This document shows, one piece after another, positions 46,928 through 54,573 of a stretch of DNA of 57,370 bases. The first letter of the stretch is position 1, and each line of letters starts with the position of its first letter. Origin of the DNA: Comamonas sp. (GTDB taxonomy: Bacteria > Pseudomonadota > Gammaproteobacteria > Burkholderiales > Burkholderiaceae_C); contig JAJPEQ010000012.1 in the NCBI GenBank assembly GCA_021166775.1, positions 1 through 57,370 on the forward strand. The letters run 5' to 3'. The translations under genes were made by a program, and so were the position numbers. The notes under the pieces are model-generated. The model was not told where the DNA came from, ran no database searches, and worked only from the letters and a program-made list of their open reading frames with translations.

Positions 46928-48010
46928 ATGCATGCTACTACCGTGGCCGTCGACTTGGCCAAATCCGTTTTCCAGATCGCCGTTGCCGACGATCAATGGC
47001 GCATTGTTGAAACCCAGCGCCTGACGCGCACCCAGTTCGAGCGCTGGTTTGCCAACCGATCCGTGGACCTGGTCATCATGGAAGCCTGCGGCTCGGCCCA
47101 CCACTGGGCGCGCTGGCTCAATGGTCTGGGCATCACCGTTCGCCTGCTGCCCGCCCAGTACGTGCGCGCCTACGTCCGGCGCAACAAGACCGATGCCACC
47201 GACGCCGCAGCCCTGCTTGAGGCCGCCCGCGCTTCGGACATTCGCCCCGTGCGCGTGAAGTCGGTCGAGCAACAAGCCCTTCAAGGCCTGCATCGCATCC
47301 GCTCGCTCTGGATGGGCACGCGCACCTCGCGCATCAACGCCTTGCGCGGCTTCTGCCGCGAGTTCGGCATCACCATCCCGCAAGGCGCCCGCACGGGCGT
47401 GGAAACCATCGGCCGCGTGCTGGCCGATCCGCGCTCGGCCGTGCCCGATCTGATCCGCCACAGCGCAGGCATGCTGCTCGAAGAGATCCGTCTGCTCGAG
47501 GCGCGCATCGCCCAGGTCGAGCGCGAGCTCTCCAGCGTGGCACGCCACAGTCCGGCCTGCACGCTGCTGCTCTCAGTCCCCGGCATCGGGCTGCTCACAG
47601 CGACCGCCCTGGTGGCGGCCACTTCCGGCGATGTGACGCACTTTGCGGACGCACGCCACTTCTCCAGCTGGTTCGGCCTGACACCGCGCGAGTACAGCTC
47701 GGGGTCCAGCCGGTTCCTGGGCCGCATCTCCAAGAAAGGCGACCGCTACCTGCGCGTGCTGCTCACGCACGGCGCGCGCAGTGTGCTGCGAGCGGCCAAG
47801 GTGGCCGAAGGTGCGGGCAAGGACGTTTGCGGCATCCGCCGCTGGGCGCTGGATGTGCAGGGCCGCTCCAACCACAACAAGGCCACCTGCGCCCTGGCCA
47901 ACAAGCTCGCCCGCATCTGCTACGCCACGCTGCGCGACCACGCCCCGTTTGACGAGGCGGCCCGACTGACCAAAAAACAAAGCCGGCAGAGCTTCGTCAT
48001 GCCGGCTTGA
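46928..48010 (+). CDS. IS110/IS1111 family transposase
   Basis: A 360-residue DEDD transposase. N-terminal RuvC-like part: VAVDLAKSVFQIAVAD (first Asp), LVIMEACGSAHHWARWL (Glu), RNKTDATDAAALLEAA (Asp pair). C-terminal part: LLLSVPGIGLLTATALVA and FSSWFGLTPREYSSGSSRFLGRISKKGDRYLRVLL, the transposase 20 domain with the catalytic Ser. AAAGGAG lies ten bases before the ATG at 46928. The frame is complete, so the element may be active. Confidence 0.95.
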   Translation: MHATTVAVDLAKSVFQIAVADDQWRIVETQRLTRTQFERWFANRSVDLVIMEACGSAHHWARWLNGLGITVRLLPAQYVRAYVRRNKTDATDAAALLEAARASDIRPVRVKSVEQQALQGLHRIRSLWMGTRTSRINALRGFCREFGITIPQGARTGVETIGRVLADPRSAVPDLIRHSAGMLLEEIRLLEARIAQVERELSSVARHSPACTLLLSVPGIGLLTATALVAATSGDVTHFADARHFSSWFGLTPREYSSGSSRFLGRISKKGDRYLRVLLTHGARSVLRAAKVAEGAGKDVCGIRRWALDVQGRSNHNKATCALANKLARICYATLRDHAPFDEAARLTKKQSRQSFVMPA

Positions 48011-48270
48011 TCTCTTCTGAGCTGATCTCTTCACTCACCCCCCCCACCTTGCGACGGGTTTGATGGACCATCATGGCCAACCGGGTTCCTCCCACACCGT
48101 ACAACGCCGATAACTCTTCCGGCAGCTTGCCTGCCGCTTGCAACGTGTGGCGACGCGGTGACGCAGATTCCATGTCGGCACGGGACATTGACGATCCCAC
48201 TCCAGATGCCGGATATACGACTGCAGGTGCTTTACCCCAAGGCCCCAATCGGTCAGTCCCTTGCCGTTGA
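48011..48270 (+). ncRNA. candidate bridge/seek RNA region of the IS1111 element
   Basis: 260 bp between the transposase stop and the right inverted repeat. In IS1111-group elements this 3' non-coding end is known to encode the structured guide (bridge or seek) RNA that selects the target. Visible dyads: GATGGACCATC (48063-48073 region) and GGCAGCTTGCCTGCC. I could not fix the guide segments by eye. Position by family analogy. Confidence 0.5.
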
Positions 48271-48284
48271 GGGGGAGTCCATAT

Positions 48285-48298
48285 ATGAATTGTTAGGC
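48285..48298 (-). repeat. attC 10, right part
   Basis: ATGAATTGTTAGGC. It is the remaining core of the attC split by the insertion element. Confidence 0.85.
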
Positions 48299-48304
48299 CG
48301 CGCA

Positions 48305-48967
48305 CTAGCCAAAGATGTGGCGATGCTCAAGAACGAACTCCTCAATCTCTCGGATGGTGCGATTAGCGATCTCTTGAGTGATCTTGTTCCAATTGGCTCC
48401 GTGCGCAGCATCGTTGCGGTAGTCCGCCCATGCGGCTATGCGCCGCTCCACAGGCAATTCGATGTGACTGGCCGCTCGAAGCTCCTGAGCGAATCGGCCC
48501 ATTGACCGCTGTTTCTCTGGCACAGAAATGTTCTTTTGCTCGCACCAATTGCGTAAGAACTCTTCGGCTCCCGCGCAAGCAACGATGATTGACGCAGCAG
48601 GATGTACGCCCTTTGTCCGGCTCAGTTTGTGAGCTTGTGACAGTATCTCTGATACGACCACGGCCTCAACCTCTTGTCGAATATTGACAAGGTCGCCGTT
48701 TGCCAAGTCGATGTGAAAGGCTTGCACCACGCCACCGACTGCCAAGAACTGCATCGCCGTTGTTTTTTGTTTCAGGGCATTTCGCATGTGCTCGGCATAG
48801 GAAGATTTACTGCCAGTCACCGAATGGATGAGGTTTGCCCCTCGCGAAGCAAGGTCATTGACCTGGAACTGAGAAACGCCAGTGGTTTGGCGGTCCTTTT
48901 CCACCCGTTGGAAGGCCTCCAGCAGGTCGACTGAACGTTGGTAGATCTTCTTGAAGTGATCGGACAT
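48305..48967 (-). CDS. HEPN-like protein (cassette 10)
   Basis: A 220-residue, mostly helical protein. Near the C-terminus, WADYRNDAAHGANW contains R184-N-D-A-A-H189, the R-N-x3-H motif of HEPN ribonucleases. The N-terminal part is helical without a named motif. HEPN proteins are commonly RNA-cleaving toxins or defence effectors; here no partner antitoxin is in the cassette. The gene is the 5' neighbour of the split attC 10. Function inferred from motif. Confidence 0.65.
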   Translation of the reverse strand: MSDHFKKIYQRSVDLLEAFQRVEKDRQTTGVSQFQVNDLASRGANLIHSVTGSKSSYAEHMRNALKQKTTAMQFLAVGGVVQAFHIDLANGDLVNIRQEVEAVVVSEILSQAHKLSRTKGVHPAASIIVACAGAEEFLRNWCEQKNISVPEKQRSMGRFAQELRAASHIELPVERRIAAWADYRNDAAHGANWNKITQEIANRTIREIEEFVLEHRHIFG

Positions 48968-48977
48968 GTCGATAGCG

Positions 48978-49037
48978 GCCTAACGCCTGAGTTAAGCCGC
49001 GCCGCGAAGCGGCGTCGGCTTGAATGAATTGTTAGTC
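48978..49037 (-). repeat. attC 9
   Basis: GCCTAAC, palindrome AAGCCGCGCCGCGAAGCGGC with TCGGCTT, GTTAGTC. All core elements intact, and nearly identical to attC 2 and attC 6. Confidence 0.92.
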
Positions 49038-49053
49038 GTCGCCTCTCCATGCA

Positions 49054-50184
49054 TCAGAGTGCGTCTTTTTCTGCGGCCTTTGACTCCTCACTGCACTGCT
49101 CATGGTTCTGGAATGAATATTCCAAAATCAAGTAACCTGTGCCGCTGCCCTTTGCCCGAGCGGCTAATGCAACACTATCAAGCTCGTTTTTCAATACTTG
49201 ACCTTTGCGCGGCCATTGGGCGAATAAGAAACGTTCTTCCTTAACAAGCCCCATCATCCAATCCTCAGGGTCCTTCCAAATGCTTCCCGGCAAGAGTCGA
49301 TCCGTTTTCTCGGATGATCCATACAACTCTGAAATAGTAGCCTCCATCTCATTAAAACTTGTTTTCAACTGGATGCCGTGACGACTAGACGTGATATCTT
49401 TTCCGATCCCACGGACAACGCAAAGTCCAGACACGTCTCCGATAACAGCAACATAGTTTTCAAAAGCGCCGTGCGGTTTCGGAGCATTATTTAGAAGATA
49501 TGCGTTTTTCGATCCGGGAAGCAGTGTCGAGGACTCTCCCACCATTGATTCGACCTCGGCTCTAGTAAGGCCCTGCTTGAATCCAAATGGCCCATCTGCT
49601 GGCGGTGTTTTTGCAGCAGTCTGTCGATTTTCTTCGGGTTTGATAGACTGCGTTTGAGTAGGTGCCGCGGGTGTATTTGATGCCGGAAGATATGCGAGGC
49701 CATACTTCGCCGTTAGCTGGCGCTGCTTGAGCATTGCTAGAGTTTGCTCTTGAGTCGCGATCTGTGACAGTTTCATCGCGAGTACAAGGCCGCCGCTATA
49801 TTGGCTTGCGTCTTCGCGAGCGGACTTGATTTCTGCAAGTTGAGAGTCAATTTCTTTATTAAGTCGATCTGCCTCTTGCGGATCGGTTTTATATGATGGT
49901 ACTGAAACGGTAATTGGCGCGCCTGACTCGATCGCATGGATTCTTTGCTCAATTAACGCCTTATTCGTCCTTAGAATCTCAAGCCTCGTAGTAATGAGTG
50001 CTTTGACGAGGCCGCCCGTTACATTCGCATCTTCTTTTTCTGCATTAGAAATGCTTGTATCTGTCGCTGAGAGTTCGGATCGCAGCTGAGTAACGAGTTC
50101 TAGCTCTTCGGGCGTAAGCTCCCGCTTTCCACCACAGCCACTAATGATTGCAGCGGCTAACACTAGGACAAAGAAGTAACGCAT
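49054..50184 (-). CDS. coiled-coil lipoprotein (cassette 9)
   Basis: A 376-residue lipoprotein: lipobox IISGC with Cys17. Residues about 25-160 form a long coiled coil (LTPEELELVTQLRSELSATDTSISNAEKE ...); a proline/threonine-rich linker (about 170-200) leads to a C-terminal globular domain with a GFKQGLTRAEVESMVG segment that recurs in small periplasmic domains. An export signal with a lipobox is unusual for defence cargo, so a surface or envelope role is likely. Function unknown. Confidence 0.75.
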   Translation of the reverse strand: MRYFFVLVLAAAIISGCGGKRELTPEELELVTQLRSELSATDTSISNAEKEDANVTGGLVKALITTRLEILRTNKALIEQRIHAIESGAPITVSVPSYKTDPQEADRLNKEIDSQLAEIKSAREDASQYSGGLVLAMKLSQIATQEQTLAMLKQRQLTAKYGLAYLPASNTPAAPTQTQSIKPEENRQTAAKTPPADGPFGFKQGLTRAEVESMVGESSTLLPGSKNAYLLNNAPKPHGAFENYVAVIGDVSGLCVVRGIGKDITSSRHGIQLKTSFNEMEATISELYGSSEKTDRLLPGSIWKDPEDWMMGLVKEERFLFAQWPRKGQVLKNELDSVALAARAKGSGTGYLILEYSFQNHEQCSEESKAAEKDAL

Positions 50185-50225
50185 GATGCTCTCCTTGTTT
50201 GAGCGTGCTGTAACGTATCTGCGAC

Positions 50226-50286
50226 GACTAACGAACGAAAGTAAGCCGCCCGCCGAAGGCGGGTCGGCTTGACTGCACAGTTAGAC
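50226..50286 (-). repeat. attC 8
   Basis: GACTAAC, AAGCCGCCCGCCGAAGGCGG with GTCGGCTT, GTTAGAC. Intact cores. Confidence 0.9.
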
Positions 50287-50518
50287 CCAAACGCCAAAAC
50301 GGGAACCCCAACTTGACGACGGGCGCAAACTGCGAAAAAGCGCTGCGCCACGGAGGCGGCGCAATGCTTGCAAAATGATAGCTTTTGGCGCAAGCCCAGT
50401 AAGCGCTGGAGGCCAAAAATGCTTGAAATTGGTGCAGCACCCCAAGGCGAAGCCTGGCACACGGCAAAAACCCCAACGAATAAACGCCTGAGAAACTAAA
50501 TGCCGGTGGATAAAACAT
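50228..50518 (-). CDS. doubtful 96-residue frame of gene-poor cassette 8
   Basis: A frame of 96 codons that runs into the attC (end FGGRLTFVR). It shares AFSFS, FQAFLASS and AFSQFA with a same-length frame in cassette 4. The DNA is homologous along the cassette too (about two thirds identical by eye), so the match may come from nucleotide homology and not from selection on protein. Weak hydrophobicity and no ribosome binding site. Listed because two cassettes keep the frame open. Confidence 0.25.
   Translation of the reverse strand: MFYPPAFSFSGVYSLGFLPCARLRLGVLHQFQAFLASSAYWACAKSYHFASIAPPPWRSAFSQFAPVVKLGFPFWRLGLTVQSSRPAFGGRLTFVR
50371..50430 (+). repeat. dispersed palindromic repeat, copy 7 in cassette 8
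   Basis: CAAAATGATAGCTTTTGGCGCAAG, spacer, AAGCGCTGGAGGCCAAAAAT, GCTTGAAAT. It aligns with copies 6 and 8. A chromosome-type repeat inside an integron cassette. Confidence 0.7.
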
Positions 50519-50545
50519 GGGCCTGGATAAAGCGGGTTTCTACGC

Positions 50546-50603
50546 GGCTAACGTTTGAATTCAGCTGCTGCCGTAGGCAGTCCGCTGAAGTTATGGGTTA
50601 GGC
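50546..50603 (-). repeat. attC 7
   Basis: GGCTAAC, CAGCTGCTGCCGTAGGCAG with TCCGCTGAA, GTTAGGC. Intact cores with a different palindrome from attC 2, 6 and 9. Confidence 0.88.
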
Positions 50604-51614
50604 CTAGACTGCGCCAACATCTCGCAGACGCTTTAGGAATTGGGCGAACTCTCTTAGAAACGCAAGGTCGTCTGGGCTAAGGCCATCTGGATCAAAGTGC
50701 ATGACGTCGTTCCGAACCTCGCGAACTCGATTGAGTCGTTGGAGAAACTCGACCCTATCGATCTCAATCTTCAGCTTCTTCCATCGCTTCTCTGGTTCGA
50801 TGAGGCGCACATACTCTCCTAGCGTCAAGTCGCTCGGAGATTCAATCGTTCGGCTATCATCGCCCGGGGCTTTTGCTTCCTCAAGTTCTTTGAGATTGAA
50901 CTTCTGATGCAGGATGCGACGGAGTCCGTTTTCAATCTCACCAACCAGAAGGAAGGGCTCGGCTAGAGCTTGGAACTGTAAGTTGAAGTCGCTGGCAGTG
51001 ACGATGCCGGTGTAGGTCTTGTCGCTCGCTTTAACTAGGACGTAGTCGTGCGATGCAATGCGCGCGATGGCATCAAACAGGGACTCATCCACAGACACAA
51101 CATGTGCCGGCTCCATGGCATCGCGGACGTTTGCGCACGGGCGCTTCAGAGCCAAGCGACTACCAATCGTTTTCCAACTGATCATTCCCTTCAGCTCGCG
51201 CGGCCCAGTCATAACAGGCAGCTGGGAGAAGTCATTCGTGAGCATGATCGTTACCGCCTGTTGCAGCGTCGCATCTGGCTTAACTGAAATCGGAACCTTG
51301 TTCGCGGCATCAAGGCGACCGATTCGAAATGTTGGATCTGCTGCCGCCGTACCGCTTGGCGTGGCGGCTGCTCCCGCTCCTTCGGCGGACGCGGTAACGA
51401 AGGCCACGGTCCCGTCCAGCCACGTGTACTCGAAGTCTGGCATGGTTGTCAGGCCATGTCTCTTCAATACGTTGCGAATGCGCCTGATGACGTTGTACCC
51501 CCGTCGCTCGGCGCCAAACCATAGCAAGAATGTTCTTACGGTCTCCCGCGAGGGAGCGACGCCCTTCTTCAGTTGCGCGGCGATGACGGAGAGTTTTTCT
51601 TCGTAGACCGACAT
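50604..51614 (-). CDS. CBS-pair / HEPN fusion protein (cassette 7)
   Basis: 336 residues. The N-terminus (about 1-60) looks like a winged helix (KKGVAPSRETVRTFLLWFGAERRGYNVIRRIRNVLKRHGL). Residues about 100-215 form a CBS pair (VPISVKPDATLQQAVTIMLTNDFSQLPVM; VVSVDESLFDAIARIASHDYVLV ... TGIVTASDF), a module that binds adenine nucleotides. The C-terminal helical domain has R301-N-D-V-M-H306, the R-N-x3-H motif of HEPN nucleases. The architecture suggests a nucleotide-gated RNase. No partner gene in the cassette. Motif based; activity not shown. Confidence 0.72.
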   Translation of the reverse strand: MSVYEEKLSVIAAQLKKGVAPSRETVRTFLLWFGAERRGYNVIRRIRNVLKRHGLTTMPDFEYTWLDGTVAFVTASAEGAGAAATPSGTAAADPTFRIGRLDAANKVPISVKPDATLQQAVTIMLTNDFSQLPVMTGPRELKGMISWKTIGSRLALKRPCANVRDAMEPAHVVSVDESLFDAIARIASHDYVLVKASDKTYTGIVTASDFNLQFQALAEPFLLVGEIENGLRRILHQKFNLKELEEAKAPGDDSRTIESPSDLTLGEYVRLIEPEKRWKKLKIEIDRVEFLQRLNRVREVRNDVMHFDPDGLSPDDLAFLREFAQFLKRLRDVGAV

Positions 51615-51627
51615 GGTTGCTTTCTAG

Positions 51628-51687
51628 GCCTAACACCTGAGTTAAGCCGCGCCGCGAAGCGGCGTCGGCTTGGACGAATTGTTAGAG
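51628..51687 (-). repeat. attC 6
   Basis: GCCTAAC, palindrome AAGCCGCGCCGCGAAGCGGC with TCGGCTT, GTTAGAG. Intact left core; the last base of the right core varies. Confidence 0.9.
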
Positions 51688-51688
51688 G

Positions 51689-52507
51689 TCACTCCGAGGG
51701 GTCAAACGTCTCTTCTGGGTAAAACCCCAAAATAGTCGCGACCCGCGGCTGACCACTGATCGTTTGTACTTGGACATCCACGATGTAGGCGAGTTGATGC
51801 CAAGGCTTTGAGAACTCTACGCCCTGTTCGAACATTTCGTTCTTGACTGCATTGTTGTCGAACACGACGCGGAGAGGGCGAGGGCTGATGCTCTCTATGA
51901 CCGCCTTGTTCCCGGTTTGCGAAGAATTGTCAAACTTCGCTTGGTACCAAGTCATAACACGCTTCTTGTAGATGGCGTTATTTGGTTCCTCCAGAGCGCC
52001 GATTTCCCTTGTGATGCGGCTTTGCGCGGCGTTCGCTTCCTGCGAGTTAACGAAGAAGTGATTAATGACTGTGCCGCCATCTGAGACGGTAAAGTTGAGC
52101 TGCGAGCCATGATCCTTGGCCACGGGCTCCAGGATCGAATGCCACTGCTTGAGGTCGTTCTTTGTGACGTTCCTGGGCGGCTTGTCCAGCTTGCCCAATA
52201 ACCACATGACAGTGTCTTTGGCGTAATTCACCCACTCCAAAAGCGGGCCGCCTTGCCAGAGCAAAGGAATCACCGGCAACGACTGTGCGACTAGCTCAAA
52301 CACGATGGAGCCGGTTCGAACTTCCTTAACGAGAAGTTCGCTCGCGACCGGCACGTCACTTGGCAGCTCCGACTCGACAAAGGTTTCGAATTGGTGGCCC
52401 ACCGCGAGAAGCGACAAGGTTAGGTCCGTGAGGGCGACTGGAAGCTCGTTCCGAATCGTGACCTCGAGGCGCTCGGTTCCCTCTAGTCGCACGCTGGTGA
52501 TCGCCAT
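51689..52507 (-). CDS. cassette 6 protein of unknown function
   Basis: 272 residues, soluble except for one hydrophobic stretch (VAQSLPVIPLLWQGGPLLEWVNYAKDTVMWLLG) that might touch a membrane. No cysteines in the N-terminal half and no enzyme motif. The N-terminal 70 residues (SVRLEGTERLEVTIRNELPVALTDLTLSLLAV) look beta-rich. The start is at 52507 with no strong ribosome binding site. The gene fills its cassette between attC 5 and attC 6. Function unknown. Confidence 0.75.
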   Translation of the reverse strand: MAITSVRLEGTERLEVTIRNELPVALTDLTLSLLAVGHQFETFVESELPSDVPVASELLVKEVRTGSIVFELVAQSLPVIPLLWQGGPLLEWVNYAKDTVMWLLGKLDKPPRNVTKNDLKQWHSILEPVAKDHGSQLNFTVSDGGTVINHFFVNSQEANAAQSRITREIGALEEPNNAIYKKRVMTWYQAKFDNSSQTGNKAVIESISPRPLRVVFDNNAVKNEMFEQGVEFSKPWHQLAYIVDVQVQTISGQPRVATILGFYPEETFDPSE

Positions 52508-52514
52508 AAGTGAC

Positions 52515-52574
52515 CTCTAACGCCTGAGATAAGCGGCTTGCCGCAGGCAAGTCCGCTTGATTGAAATGTTAGGT
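52515..52574 (-). repeat. attC 5
   Basis: CTCTAAC, AAGCGGCTTGCCGCAGGCAA with GTCCGCTT, GTTAGGT. Intact cores. Confidence 0.88.
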
Positions 52575-52580
52575 TTCTGG

Positions 52581-53786
52581 CTACTGAGCTTCATCGACCA
52601 TAGCCTCAAATCTTCGCGCGACGTGCTCGTCTGCGAGAGCCAGTTTCATTCGCGCAGACTTTCGCAGCGACTCCATCTCTTTCGCGAGAGGCCGTTTGGA
52701 CTCCTTGATGATGTCACGCACAAGCGGAGCACCTACGTTGCTGTAAAAGACTTTACGGTTGTAGCCGGCGCCGTAGCCACCTGGTTCACCGATATAGCAG
52801 AGCAACAGCCACTCCAAATATTCGGGAAGCATTTCGTCAGGCACATGCTCTAGGCCGCCCAACTCTTGAAGATTGCGGAGCAACTCTCCGTGGTCCGCAT
52901 TCTTTCGCCACTGGTATCCCACCTGCTTCATTCGTTCAAGATATGCGGCGAAGAGCTCTTTCACTTGCGCTTTGCGAAGGTAGGGAAAAAGCCCCGCCGC
53001 AAGCGCAACACGCGCCACACGTAGTTCTGGTGCTTTCTTACCAATTTGATCAACCAGTTCTTTCGATGCATCGAGTAGCACCTGCGTGTGGGTATGCGGC
53101 CGCAGGGTGAATAACGCATTGAACGAGTTTTGCTGAACGATGTCGGGTTGCGCTTTGTTTAGAGCAGTACTGACAAGAAACTTGAATATTTCGTGCTGCC
53201 GCGGCTGCGGTGCGTGTTTGTATTCTTCGGTAAGGCTCTCGTTCAGTGCAGCAGGAGACGGCTGCTCGATGATCTGTTTGACATCTGTGAGCTTGATTAG
53301 ATGGAGTGGGTCTTTTGAGAGAACTACATCGATGCATGTGGCAAAGATGTAAACACAGTCCTCTATTCCAGCCTCGTATTCGTCGTCTTCGTGCTCCAGA
53401 TCTTTTCGGATGTCGTACGCCCGAAGCAGCCTTTTGTACTCCGGTCTGGAAAGGATGCCCATGCGGTACGTGAGATCGATAAGCCGAAGTACAGAGTAAT
53501 CCTCAACGTCTTCTGCCTTTGTTATGGGTGGTAGCTTGTGCTGCTTTGCAGCCTCGGACGCTAAGTCAACCCCAGCAACTATGACCTTTTCTCGAAGATC
53601 GTGAATGCTCGCATTGAAGATCCGCTGACACGCACTGCTCGGATCAGTAGCGAGCAGCCTTTCAACGCGTTGAACGAGTTGCTTTCCCTTCCAATGCGGG
53701 CGAATGCGCTGCATCCACGTAGAGACGCCTGCAGCCTCAACAAGCTCGCTATTTGGGTTGATGACAACCAGGTTGTTCTTTGACAT
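52581..53786 (-). CDS. HEPN-like helical protein (cassette 5)
   Basis: A 401-residue soluble, largely helical protein. YDIRKDLEHEDDEYEAGIEDCVYIF contains R127-K-D-L-E-H132, an R-x4-H motif of the HEPN ribonuclease type with a flanking acidic stretch. The C-terminal 200 residues form another helical region ending EHVARRFEAMVDEAQ. I do not recognise the full-length family. A defence or toxin role is inferred from the motif and from cassette context. No companion antitoxin is seen. Confidence 0.6.
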   Translation of the reverse strand: MSKNNLVVINPNSELVEAAGVSTWMQRIRPHWKGKQLVQRVERLLATDPSSACQRIFNASIHDLREKVIVAGVDLASEAAKQHKLPPITKAEDVEDYSVLRLIDLTYRMGILSRPEYKRLLRAYDIRKDLEHEDDEYEAGIEDCVYIFATCIDVVLSKDPLHLIKLTDVKQIIEQPSPAALNESLTEEYKHAPQPRQHEIFKFLVSTALNKAQPDIVQQNSFNALFTLRPHTHTQVLLDASKELVDQIGKKAPELRVARVALAAGLFPYLRKAQVKELFAAYLERMKQVGYQWRKNADHGELLRNLQELGGLEHVPDEMLPEYLEWLLLCYIGEPGGYGAGYNRKVFYSNVGAPLVRDIIKESKRPLAKEMESLRKSARMKLALADEHVARRFEAMVDEAQ

Positions 53787-53814
53787 GGCTAGTAGCAGGG
53801 TCTGTGTTTCTGAA

Positions 53815-53874
53815 ACCTAACGGGCGAGGTAAGCCGACCGCAGAATGCGGGTCGGCTTGACCGAAATGTTAGAG
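53815..53874 (-). repeat. attC 4
   Basis: ACCTAAC, AAGCCGACCGCAGAATGCGG with GTCGGCTT, GTTAGAG. Intact left core. Confidence 0.88.
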
Positions 53875-54107
53875 CCAGAAGCCAAAACGGGTAACCTGAA
53901 TTTGGCGACGGACGCGAACTGCGAAAAAGCACGGCGCCACCGAGGCGGCACAGCACTGCAAAAACGATAGCTGCTTGCGCTTGCTGCACAAGGGCTAGAT
54001 GCCAAAAATGCTTGAAACCTGCAAAGAGCCAGCAGGCGAAGCCCAGAAAAACGACAAACCAAGCGCTGCACAGCGCTTGAGAAACTGAATGCCGTTTGAA
54101 TAAACAT
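53817..54107 (-). CDS. doubtful 96-residue frame of gene-poor cassette 4
   Basis: A frame equal in length to the one in cassette 8 that ends inside the attC. The shared peptide blocks (AFSFS, FQAFLASS, AFSQFA) reflect homologous DNA. The N-terminus (MFIQTAFSFSSAVQRL) and middle are moderately hydrophobic, with four cysteines. No ribosome binding site is apparent. It may be a small RNA or non-coding cassette. Not called as a gene with confidence. Confidence 0.25.
   Translation of the reverse strand: MFIQTAFSFSSAVQRLVCRFSGLRLLALCRFQAFLASSPCAASASSYRFCSAVPPRWRRAFSQFASVAKFRLPVLASGSNISVKPTRILRSAYLAR
53958..54017 (+). repeat. dispersed palindromic repeat, copy 8 in cassette 4
   Basis: GCAAAAACGATAGCTGCTTG, CGCTTGCTGCACAAGGGCT, AGATGCCAAAAATGCTTGAA. 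It matches copy 7 in cassette 8, and both match copy 6 in the pxpBC linker. Confidence 0.7.
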
Positions 54108-54133
54108 GGGCTAAATAAATTGGTTTTCAGTGG

Positions 54134-54192
54134 TGCTAACGCCCTGAGTTCAGCCGCCGCCGTAGGCGGTCGGCTGCGACGAATTGTTAGCC
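54134..54192 (-). repeat. attC 3
   Basis: TGCTAAC, CAGCCGCCGCCGTAGGCGG with TCGGCTG, GTTAGCC. Intact cores. Confidence 0.88.
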
Positions 54193-54205
54193 CCAATGGC
54201 TTGAT

Positions 54206-54496
54206 TTATTTGCACCACTGCTGCTCGCACGGGACACCATCATTGTTCCCGTCCATTTTTGTGCCCGGGCAATTTTTAAGAAAGAAGGTGGCTTCTTCAC
54301 AAGAAGTCATTTGAGAGCAATGGGTTCGTCCATCGCACTGAAATTTTGGTGTTAGATCAATGCTTCGGTTTCTCCTAGAAGAACCACTTGAAATATCAAT
54401 TTCTTGAAATTGCTGTGCTGGGCGTTGAGATTGGTATTTTTCATAGCCCTTCCAAACTCCAAAGGCGAGCAGAACAATGAGAAGGATACGGAACAC
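54206..54496 (-). CDS. excalibur calcium-binding domain protein (cassette 3)
   Basis: 96 residues starting with GTG behind CAGGAGAGAAT. The N-terminal hydrophobic segment (MFRILLIVLLAFGVWKGY) is an anchor or uncleaved signal. The C-terminus is an excalibur domain: FQCDGRTHCSQMTSCEEATFF then LKNCPGTKMDGNNDGVPCE, with the DxDxDG-like loop DGNNDGVPCE that binds calcium and conserved cysteines. Such domains are usually extracellular in envelope or nuclease-like proteins. Single gene in its cassette. Confidence 0.85.
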   Translation of the reverse strand: MFRILLIVLLAFGVWKGYEKYQSQRPAQQFQEIDISSGSSRRNRSIDLTPKFQCDGRTHCSQMTSCEEATFFLKNCPGTKMDGNNDGVPCEQQWCK

Positions 54497-54513
54497 ATTC
54501 TCTCCTGTTGACT

Positions 54514-54573
54514 GGCTAACGCCTGAATTAAGCCGCGCCGCGTAGCGGCGTCGGCTTGAATGAACTGTTATGC
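54514..54573 (-). repeat. attC 2
   Basis: GGCTAAC, AAGCCGCGCCGCGTAGCGGC with TCGGCTT, GTTATGC. The right core reads GTTAT, one base off GTTAG. Confidence 0.85.

Larger units (their letters stand above)
46833..48284 (+). mobile_element. IS1111-group (IS110 family) insertion element in attC
   Basis: An element of about 1.45 kb bounded by perfect 12-bp inverted repeats ATGGACTCCCCC (46837-46848) and its complement (48271-48282), subterminal as in IS1111 elements. It carries one transposase and a long 3' non-coding part. It sits between the two halves of an attC; the shared ATGA at the junction leaves the exact ends open by four bases. IS1111-attC elements are known to target attC sites. Confidence 0.9.

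Noticed and set aside
48305..53786. Classical toxin-antitoxin pairs in the HEPN-type cassettes.
   Set aside because: Each cassette has one gene; no MNT or other antitoxin partner is seen.
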